NCBI GenBank assembly: GCA_016758965.1
Contig: JAEPRB010000508.1
Coordinates: 78 to 16,329 of the forward strand
Length of the DNA stretch: 16,252 nt
Reading direction: 5' to 3'
Source of the DNA: Circinella minor
Taxonomy: Eukaryota > Mucoromycota > Mucoromycetes > Mucorales > Lichtheimiaceae
In this document: one piece after another, positions 9,519 through 16,252 of the stretch
Layout: every line of letters starts with the position of its first letter
How positions within the stretch are numbered: the first letter of the stretch is position 1
The notes under the pieces: model-generated
The model's database searches: none
Seen by the model: the letters and a program-made list of their open reading frames with translations, nothing else
What the model was told of the DNA's origin: nothing
Translations under genes and position numbers: made by a program

Positions 9519-10273
9519 AATTATTTAGTGAATACCAATAGTGGAAGAGCTTATATTGAATATGAAACAAGAGATGATATGGATAAAGCGATTAGTTATA
9601 TGAACGGGGTAAGATATATTTATATTTGATTGAGCTAACTGATTAGAATTATTACTATTACCAATATATTATGAAAGAAACAACCAAAAAAGAAAAAAAA
9701 AATACTAAAATAAATAAATAAATAAACAGGGTCAATTGGATGGTAAATATCTTGAAGTGGCTGTTGCACCACCTCCACGTCGTCGATCACCATCACCAGC
9801 TCCTCGTCGTAGAAGTAAGTCAATGAAAAGAAAAGAAAGGAATTAAAAAAATGGGAATTTATTAATAACTTTATATTTATATAGGATATTCGCCTCCTCC
9901 ACGTTATCGACGTGCCCCACCTCCACGTATGCGTCGTGATCGATATCGTCCTGGTCGTCGATCATCTCCATCGCGTTCTCGTTCCCCTCCACCACGTCGT
10001 GGTCGTCGTTACTCATCTTATTCACGTAGTCGAAGTTACTCTCCACGTCGTAGTTATTCTCGCAGTCGTAGGTATTCAAGTGACAGAAGTTATTCTCGTG
10101 GACGTAGTTATTCTCGAAGCCGTTCGCCACGCAGTCGTAGCCGTAGCCGTAGCCAAAGTTATGATAGCCGAGATTATAGCAGAAGTCGAAGTGTATCACC
10201 TATTCCCAAAGGTTCTTCAAGTCGTGCAAGAAGTCGAAGTCCTATAAGCCGAAGCCCTAGTCCCAGACGTTAA
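9014..10273 (+). CDS. RNPS1: RNPS1-like RRM/RS-domain splicing factor (EJC/ASAP periphery)
   Basis: RNA-binding, Ser/Arg-rich splicing activator; RNPS1 joins SAP18 and Acinus/Pinin in ASAP/PSAP complexes at the exon junction complex. Exons: 9014-9015 (AT of the start codon), 9142-9392, 9529-9608, 9730-9814 and 9885-10273, giving 268 residues. An N-terminal RS stretch (1-46) leads into one RRM (about 47-125) with RNP2 VLITNL, the RNPS1-like LTRNVTEEHVKEIFSQFG, RNP1 GRAYIEY, and GGQLDGKYLEVAVAPPPRR. The C-terminal half is Pro/Arg- then RS-repeat-rich (SYSRSRS units), expected to be phosphorylated by SR kinases. A donor at 9016 and acceptor ending at 9141 join AT to GGCA to make ATG GCA. The alternative is an unspliced start at ATG 9128 (MYLNRASS), less likely because that stretch looks like an intron end. 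A general SR protein is the alternative identity. Confidence 0.9.
9064..9109. repeat. Compound (CA)12-(TA)n microsatellite in RNPS1-like intron 1
   Basis: CA x 12 at 9065-9088 is followed by a TA tract ending near 9109, then TGTC/TGTA repeats, all within the first intron. Confidence 0.9.
9485..9512. repeat. (TA)14 in RNPS1-like intron 2
   Basis: TA x 14, ending 16 nt before the exon at 9529. Confidence 0.9.
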
Positions 10274-10669
10274 AATTTTTTTTTTAACATGAAGCAACCT
10301 TTTTTTTTTTTTTTTTTTTATATATATATATATAAACAAGAAACATACAGCAAAGGCAAAAAATATCATTGGATAAATTATAAAGATGAAGGAAGATGAT
10401 AGTGGAAGAGTAATAAAACAAATATATTATTATTTTTTATTTTTTATTATTAGTATCTTGTAGAATGGATTCTTTTTTTTTTCTTTTTTGTGTCTCTCAC
10501 TTTTGGTATATAATAATATTTCATATGGTTCTTCTTCTTCTTTTTTTTTTTCATCATTTTTAGTAATAATGAAAAGAGAAGACTTTTTTTTTTTAGCTAT
10601 TGTTGCTTTCAAAAAAAAAAAAAAATTGTAATAAATGGGGGAGGAAAGCGATAAACGGTATGGGAAGTG
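10274..10669. other. Convergent 3' spacer between RNPS1-like gene and TKL kinase
   Basis: T-rich, low-complexity spacer with no coding frame that I trust. It holds long T runs (about 10301-10319), a TA tract at 10319-10334, and an AATAAA at 10412-10417 that suits the plus-strand RNPS1-like transcript. TTTATT copies near 10436-10450 could serve the minus-strand kinase transcript. Confidence 0.6.
10412..10417 (+). terminator. AATAAA polyadenylation signal, RNPS1-like gene
   Basis: Exact AATAAA hexamer about 140 nt past the stop codon of the RNPS1-like gene. Confidence 0.45.
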
Positions 10670-10954
10670 TTAATTAAAGTAAGTGGATAAACGTTCCACT
10701 ACATGAGTCATAGAAGGTCGCTATTAAATAGAATAAGAGTCATGATCAATTTTTTTTATTTTTCATGGTTAAAAAATATCAAGTGAAATGGGTATATATA
10801 TATTATCTTACCAGTCGTGAATCACCTTCCCACATTTCAGTAATAAGCACCAATAAATTACGTGGGTAATAATTTATAAGTTTAGCAAGTGGAGGTCGAC
10901 AATCTTCATCTCTCACTTTGACATATAATTGATGCTCGGATAAATCTAGTAAAG

Positions 10955-10994
<40 letters not shown>

Positions 10995-11708
10995 TCAATA
11001 TTATGATACCAAGAGAAACTACTTTCCCCTCATCCGTTTCTCTAAAGATGATCTTATTTTAATACCTTGGTATGGATATCCATATTCGTTCCAAGTTAAG
11101 ATTTCCCAAAATATAAGACCGCATGCATAAACCTATAAGCAATATACATCATGTGGCATACAATCGGGGTGTTATGTTAGATTAGAAATAATAACAATAA
11201 TAATAATAATAATAATAAGAATCACTTGCATCGACTTTTTCCGTGTAACTTGGTTTTTGTGACCAAAACTCTGGAGCTTGCCAATTCGGAGTACCACATT
11301 GAGTATGCATCATTGCATTGGATTTAGGTCTTATACGAGCTAATCCAAAATCATTCACCTTGGCGCGGTCATCTCCGGAAATCTAAAACATTTATATCTT
11401 TCTATATCAAAATACAATTTTCTTCGCTTTCGAATAGATAATATAATATATATCTACATACTAATATATTCATTGATTTTAAATCACGATGGATAATAGA
11501 TGGGCGTCGTTGATGAAGATATGATACACCTAAAGCAATATCATACATATACATGACTTGCTGCGCAAAAGTTGGCTTTTTATATTTTCTTATAACATCG
11601 AATAAATCTCCTTTTGTACATAACTCTGTAATAATACAAAGATGTTGTGGATTTGTACATACACCAATGAATCGAATCACGTTTTCATGTCGCAGTTGTC
11701 TATATCAT

Positions 11709-11739
<31 letters not shown>

Positions 11740-12518
11740 CATGAATCCTTTTTTTTTCCTTGGCAAGAAACAAAGACCTATCATTTTTACTAATCACTTC
11801 TCTCTTATTCTCTCGTTTTGAAATCTCCTACTTACTTTAATACTTGAATTTCATGTTTAATTTCTTGTAAATCCATTTCATTAAATTGAGTAAGACGTAG
11901 TTCACCAATAGCCACAGGTTCCCCTTTATGCATTCCAGCATAACAATCCTTAAATCCTCCACAACCTAAACGTCGACCAATTTGTAACTCATGATAAGGG
12001 ATATCTAATCCATGACTTCCATCTAAAAATAATGCTGAAAATTCACGCGAATTCAATTCCAATCTTTGTTGTTCGGCTGTCAAAGAAGAGACAGGCTGTA
12101 ATTCATCATCAAAAAGTAGAGGTGTAGAAGGTGCTGGAATAGGTCGTGTGTCTTCTTTCTAAAAAATATATATAAATGACCCATTATAGTGTATAAGAAG
12201 TGATCCTCTATTCTTGTTTTGTGTGGCATCCTTTTGCTTTTATATATACTTTACCCAATTAATTAATCCTTCAATCAAATCTGTTTTAGTTCCTTCAGTA
12301 GAAAGACCTCTATCTTGACAAAATTGAACAAGATCCGCAAGTACCATTCGATCAAGGTAGTGCCGGTCAACGGACTACATTATTCACTTTTAGTAATTTT
12401 TTTTTTTTTTTTAAGAGAAACAACACACAGACCCTAATTTTATTTATATACGAAATAAATATATTATATTTACCTCTAATGAAGGATCAATATGTCGTTG
12501 TGTCGTTTTATATATCAT
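10670..12518 (-). CDS. SAP-like domain plus TKL-type protein kinase with displaced catalytic lysine
   Basis: Predicted Ser/Thr (TKL-group) kinase, 376 residues. Exons: 12518-12474, 12374-12255, 12158-11836, 11699-11462, 11382-11230, 11132-11066, 10945-10812 and 10720-10670. Residues about 20-55 resemble a SAP motif (LADLVQFCQDRGLSTEGTK, then DLIEGLI), a putative DNA/RNA-binding helix pair. The kinase domain spans about 110-370: glycine loop LGCGGFKDCYAG (119-130), beta-3 VAIGEL (137-142) with Gly140 where lysine is expected, catalytic HRDLKSMN (233-240), NDFG (252-255), a WQAPEFW activation-segment end, and VDVYACGLIFWEI. Lys125 in the glycine loop is placed as in WNK kinases and may replace the beta-3 lysine. 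Exon 5 to exon 6 keeps frame only with a GC-AG intron. The first exon is the least certain part. Substrate and pathway are unknown. Confidence 0.88.
10956..10977. repeat. (TA)11 in kinase intron 6
   Basis: TA x 11, 10 nt from the next exon on the minus strand, next to a (GA)n tract at about 10977-10994. Confidence 0.9.
11133..11229 (-). other. GC-AG intron in the kinase gene
   Basis: Minus-strand donor reads GTCGAT|GCAAGT and acceptor TTATAG|GTTTAT. Joining them gives VDVYACGLIFWEI, the expected kinase sequence. Using the nearby GT at 11225 shifts the frame and destroys the match. GCAAGT is the common form of a GC donor. The intron holds an (AAT)n tract. Confidence 0.8.
11709..11730. repeat. 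(TA)11 in kinase intron 3
   Basis: TA x 11, 9 nt from the next exon on the minus strand. Confidence 0.9.
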
Positions 12519-13299
12519 AGTAATTATTTTTCCCCTCAAAAAAAAAAATCCAGCAAAACCAAAAAAAAAAAAAAAAAAGAAAAAGAACCTAACGAACAGT
12601 TAGAAAAAGGTATCAAGATAAAAAAGAAAAAGAATGAACGGGAGGAAGAGAAAAAAGTTGTTCAACCTTTTTTTTTTTTGTATTTTGGTAATGGGTTGAT
12701 CAAGAGACCAATGTCATGTGTATCGCCACTTAATAAACAAGCGGCACACGGATAGTATGATAGCATCATTTTGTACTTTAGATGTGCAACCAAATAGTGC
12801 CACTTTTTTTTTTTTACTACCGTCACAACCTTATAATAAAAAAAAAAGCTACGCACCGTTTTTTTTTTTTTTTTTACTAAATATATTATTCGGTTGTTAA
12901 AAGTGTTGTGATTTATAAATATAAAAGAGAGAGTCCTATTTGTTGGAGGTCAGAAGATCCAAGTAAATAACACAAAAGGAAAGCTATCAAAAATAAATAG
13001 AAAAATCACGGGTAAAAAGTAGAGCAATCCTCACATCTGTTTCCCAAAAAAAAAATTTAGAGGGTGTTTTTTTATTTTATTTTATTACTTAGAAATGTAA
13101 CACAATGACTGTATTTGTAAGCAAATGGAAACAAGTTTATAATAATAATAATAATAATAATAGATGGAATAATAATAAGAAAATAAGTGAGAAAAAAAAA
13201 AGATATCAGGTTGTTTTGTTTTAATACGCAAAATTATACAAAAAAAAAGAAATGAAAGTTTTACATGCTTTGTTTGGAAAAAAAAAATATGAGTTGTAT

Positions 13300-13340
<41 letters not shown>

Positions 13341-13805
13341 GTACGTTGTGTGCGTGTATATATTTGTTGGTTGGAAAAAAAAATAAGTGAGTTGTGGAAA
13401 AAGTAAAAGTTATATGAATAATAATAAGTGCTTTGTTTAAAAAAAAATATGAAGGAAGAAAAAAAAAGGGACATCCAGGACCCTTGATTAGATCCTTAAA
13501 TTAATATGCGATAATTATATGAAAGAGTGAATGTTTGTTTGTGTGTGTATATAAAAAAAAAAGGGCAAAAAGATAAGAAGAAAAGAGATATAACGAGATA
13601 TAAAAGAAGAAATAAAAACAAAATAAAAGAATTACACGTTATGAAAAAATGCATGTCTTTGAATGACTTGAAGGAGGGGGGGTGTATAATAAGAAGAAAG
13701 TGATAATAATAATAAAAAATAATAATATTAAAAAAAAAAAAGATGGGAAGAATAAAAAAGCTATTATATGTACAATTCCTTTCCTTTTTTTTTTTTTTTT
13801 TTTTT
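12519..13805. other. Spacer: kinase promoter side and 3' region of the Whi3-like gene
   Basis: Both neighbours are on the minus strand. The kinase-proximal part has a plus-strand CCAAT at 12708-12712 about 190 bp from the kinase start, and several A/T runs. The Whi3-proximal part is very A-rich on the plus strand, with an uninterrupted run of 38 T at 13301-13338 and an (AAT)n tract near 13141-13161. TTTATT (minus-strand AATAAA) occurs near 13071-13085, which would imply a 3' UTR of about 0.7 kb if used. Open frames at 12492-12755, 12662-12856 and 13496-13948 are homopolymer-driven and not convincing genes. Confidence 0.55.
13301..13338. repeat. Run of 38 T
   Basis: Longest homopolymer in the window; on the minus strand it would be an A38 stretch downstream of the Whi3-like stop codon. 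Confidence 0.9.
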
Positions 13806-14544
13806 TTACATGGGAAGATCAAACATAAAACTATCACCACCTTTTTTGCTGTTACTGTTACTGCTACTACTACTACTATTGTTACTACTACTTGTAGTAG
13901 CTGTCGTCGTCGTGGTTGTTGTTTGACCCATGGTAGTATTCGTACCATTAGGTTTTGTAAACAATGGATTCTTACTAAAAGATAATCGAATACCTCCTTT
14001 CACTGAATTACTCAATGTATGACCTTGTAATTCATTCATTGCTTGAGTTGCATAAACAACATCTTCAAATTCGACAAAACACATGGGACCTTGTTGATTT
14101 TTGGAACGGAATAACAATCTTTTAAAATTGATACATTTGGAAAACAATTGACGTAATTCATCCTCACTTGTAAAAGGGGGTAAGTTACCAACATACAATG
14201 TATTACAGGGTGGATTTTGATCTGCAGGGTTGTTGCTATTACTATTACTGATACTACCTCGGAAATGAGTGGGAGATGGAATTCCTGTAGTTGTTGTAGG
14301 TGTGGATGGTCCATTACCAGTAGATGTTGATGCTGTTGTGATATTATTGTTATTGTTTGTTCCATTCGAATTATTATTATTATTATTATTATTATTGATC
14401 AACAAAGAGTTCATGCGTGAACTTAAAATGTCCGTATTGACGTGACCATTGGCTACAGCAGATTCGAAAAACGAAGATGAGTTTCCATTCGTAAGACGGT
14501 TATCTACAACAGGAGATGATTTTGAAAGGTAACCAAATGGATCA

Positions 14545-14576
<32 letters not shown>

Positions 14577-16098
14577 ATGCTGATGATTATGATTGGAATG
14601 TTGATGTTGATGATCCATTGCTCCAGGAACTGCTGTTGGAACTGCTGATGATGGATCTTGTTGTTGTTGTTGTTGTTGAACTAATCCTTGAATACCTACA
14701 CGATTTGTTGGACGTGGATATAAACTAAAAGCACGTGGAGAGACAACAAGATCGTTACTTCGTGCATCAAATGATTGTGAACGCAAATTGAAGAATGGAT
14801 CATTAAAGCCACCATTGGATGATGAGTTAAGTGAGGTAGATATTGTTGCTGTTGAAGTATTCAAACTATTTGAATTACTTGTGCTAGTAGTAGGAGTTGA
14901 TGAACCATTAGCCAGTGGATGGTCATTAAAAGGATCCGTCTTATAATCAGCAGGTGATAATAAATCGCTTGGTAAAGGCGAGAACGTATCATAAGCTGTC
15001 GGAGGAGGATGTAAACTCATCTTTCTTGACAAAATACTGAGCGGAGATGAACCAGTCTCCGCAGCGGCAGCAACAGCAGCAGCTGCTACCGCTGCTTGAT
15101 GATGATGGTGATGATGTTGAGAAGGTTGTTGTTGATGTATATGATGTTGATGAATATTATGTTGAGAATGCTGAAGTTGTGAAGGTGTTTGATGAAGTGG
15201 ATGCTGTGATGATGATTGTTGAGAATGATGCTGTGTTTGTTGTTGTTGTTGTTGTTGTTGTTGTTGCTGTTGTTGAGCTGCTGCTGCTGCTGCTGCTGCC
15301 GCGGCAGAGGATCCACCTGAAATTGAAGGATGTGCGTTTGGTACAATTGAACCACGTTTAATATGCAGATTCTTCTTTGCCATTTCCGCTTTGAGCACAG
15401 AGCCTTTGTCATTGTCGATCCTTTTACCACTTAATACTTCAACAGCTTCCAAAGCTTCTAAACGTGTACGGAACCTTGCAAATCCAATCTATTCATTTTT
15501 ATTTTTAAATTAATTCATTTGCCTTTAATATAATTTTGTTTGGTACCTAAATTTTCATAAAAAAAAAAAAAAAAAAAAAAAAAATTTGCAAATTTACCAT
15601 TTGTTTTTTGTTTATTCCATTATTCATATTCATGGCATTTAATAGATTATTATTATTATTATTATTATTATTGGTACTATTCATATTATTCGTGGATGAT
15701 GATGTAGATGATGCTGTAGTAATAGTATGTGTTGCAGTTGTATTGAGAGTGGTTGAAATATTATTCATTGATGTAGTAGTAGTATTTTCGTCGTCCTGAT
15801 CCTTACAATGCCATTTCAAAGAAGCAGCTTCAAAACCAGGTGAAAAAGTAAACATATTTTGAAACTCTCGTTCCAACATATCGTCTGGAAAACCAACTAC
15901 AAAGATGGTTGTTACATCCTCTGGATTACTACTTATACCATTGGAAGCATGATGTTGTGGCTGTGATGGTGGAGGTGAACAATTATTAGGTGGAAAGAAT
16001 GATGATGCTGGAGATGCAGAAAGTGGATGCACAATACGAAAATCGTTTGGAGCGACCGAGAAGGCCGAGCTACCCATTAGGGAAGTTTCAGTTGTCAT
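13806..16098 (-). CDS. Whi3-like two-RRM RNA-binding protein with polyQ/polyN tracts
   Basis: Likely cytoplasmic mRNA-binding regulator; yeast Whi3 binds CLN3 mRNA, and in Ashbya the polyQ tract drives condensates. Two exons, 16098-15598 and 15488-13806, give 727 residues; the intron is 109 nt, GT-AG, in phase 0. RRM1 begins at about 62 ([19 protein letters not shown]), is interrupted by an Asn/Ser/Thr-rich insert at about 100-167, and resumes at 168 with [16 protein letters not shown], ending near 212. Then come polyAla (229-238), 13 Gln (239-251), His/Gln-rich segments, and nine Asn near 14370-14396. The C-terminal RRM2 (about 595-680) is Whi3-like: [33 protein letters not shown]. The protein ends MFDLPM. 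The start is the first in-frame ATG; upstream out-of-frame ATGs exist. A general RBPMS/Whi3-superfamily name is the cautious option. Confidence 0.9.
15237..15305 (-). repeat. Coding (CAA)n/(GCA)n tracts: polyQ next to polyA
   Basis: Thirteen Gln codons, nearly all CAA, directly follow ten Ala codons, mostly GCA. Near-pure codon repeats suggest growth by slippage, so length is probably variable between strains. Confidence 0.9.
15559..15584. repeat. Run of 26 A in the Whi3-like intron
   Basis: On the transcribed strand this is U26 starting 13 nt after the exon end, just downstream of the 5' splice site. It may act as a U-rich splicing aid (TIA-1/Nam8 type), which is inference. Confidence 0.85.
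15646..15672 (-). repeat. Coding (AAT)9: polyAsn inside the RRM1 insert
   Basis: Nine identical Asn codons. An equally long pure tract encodes nine Asn at 14370-14396 in exon 2. Confidence 0.9.
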
Positions 16099-16252
16099 AA
16101 AGGGAGAAAAAAGCAGAAGAAGAAGTCAGTTGTATTCTCCATCGCACACATACCATTTTATGACGACTACACCATAACAAACTACTGTACCTTGTCGAGA
16201 TCGTCTGTTTCGGTTATGTCCTTCCGAAATCTTCAACACTGCTAAGTGTTTT
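16099..16252 (-). promoter_or_regulatory. Whi3-like leader/upstream region with out-of-frame ATGs
   Basis: Upstream of the start codon the minus strand has a pyrimidine-rich stretch (about 16101-16125) and three ATGs, at 16174, 16156 and 16142, all in frames other than the main one. The last two short frames run across the main start codon. They matter only if the transcript begins upstream of them. A weak donor (CAAG|GTACAG) lies at 16190 with no convincing acceptor. Confidence 0.4.

Noticed and set aside
9912..10247. Second plus-strand frame rich in Val/His across the RS domain
   Set aside because: Shifted reading of the Arg/Ser codon repeats of the RNPS1-like gene.
11224..11226. GT donor (GCAA|GTGATT) for the kinase exon ending near 11230
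   Set aside because: Joins out of frame with the following VYACGLIFWEI exon; the GC donor 4 nt earlier restores the kinase sequence.
12492..12755. 87-codon Lys-rich frame
   Set aside because: Driven by A runs and overlaps the kinase first exon in antisense.
15047..15361. Antisense frame rich in Val/Leu
   Set aside because: Opposite-strand reading of the CAA/GCA repeats of the Whi3-like gene.

Overview
The window looks like nuclear DNA of a filamentous early-diverging fungus, most likely Mucoromycota. This is inferred from very AT-rich, homopolymer-rich spacers and introns, compact genes with introns of roughly 50-150 nt, a fungal-type Whi3-like protein and a double-bromodomain Bdf1, together with an RNPS1-type splicing factor and an EB1 protein. 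There is no bacterial, viral or transposon-like gene, no CRISPR array, and I found no rRNA or tRNA gene. Exon borders below were worked out by hand from splice consensus, reading frame and protein family, not from transcript data.

Layout, left to right. (1) 1-2817, plus: a BET-family double bromodomain protein (Bdf1-like), with its 5' end probably outside the window. (2) 3396-4755, minus: an EB1/Bim1 microtubule plus-end tracking protein in six exons, convergent with Bdf1. (3) about 5080-7760: a nearly 3 kb gene-free stretch with a dense cluster of TACGTA palindromes. (4) 7893-8110, minus: the 25-residue ribosomal protein eL41, whose start codon is split by an intron (A|TG). (5) 9014-10273, plus: an RNPS1-like RRM/RS splicing factor, divergent from eL41, whose start codon also appears split (AT|G). 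(6) 10670-12518, minus: a SAP-like domain joined to a TKL-type kinase. The usual beta-3 lysine is glycine, and a lysine sits in the glycine-rich loop at the place used by WNK kinases. One intron is best explained as GC-AG. (7) 13806-16098, minus: a Whi3-like RNA-binding protein with two RRMs, long polyQ/polyA/polyN tracts and a large Asn/Ser/Thr insertion inside RRM1.

The genes are unrelated housekeeping or regulatory genes (chromatin reading, microtubules, translation, splicing, signalling, mRNA control) and not a cluster with one job. Two convergent pairs (Bdf1/EB1 and RNPS1/kinase) share short 3' spacers. One divergent pair (eL41/RNPS1) shares a roughly 0.9 kb promoter region that holds a pair of near-match RFX X-boxes and a CCAAT box.

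The most interesting signals are the WNK-like lysine relocation in a TKL kinase, five (TA) tracts of identical 22-nt length in introns (four of them just before the 3' splice site), two neighbouring genes with intron-split start codons, the TACGTA cluster, and the upstream ATGs overlapping the Whi3 start.
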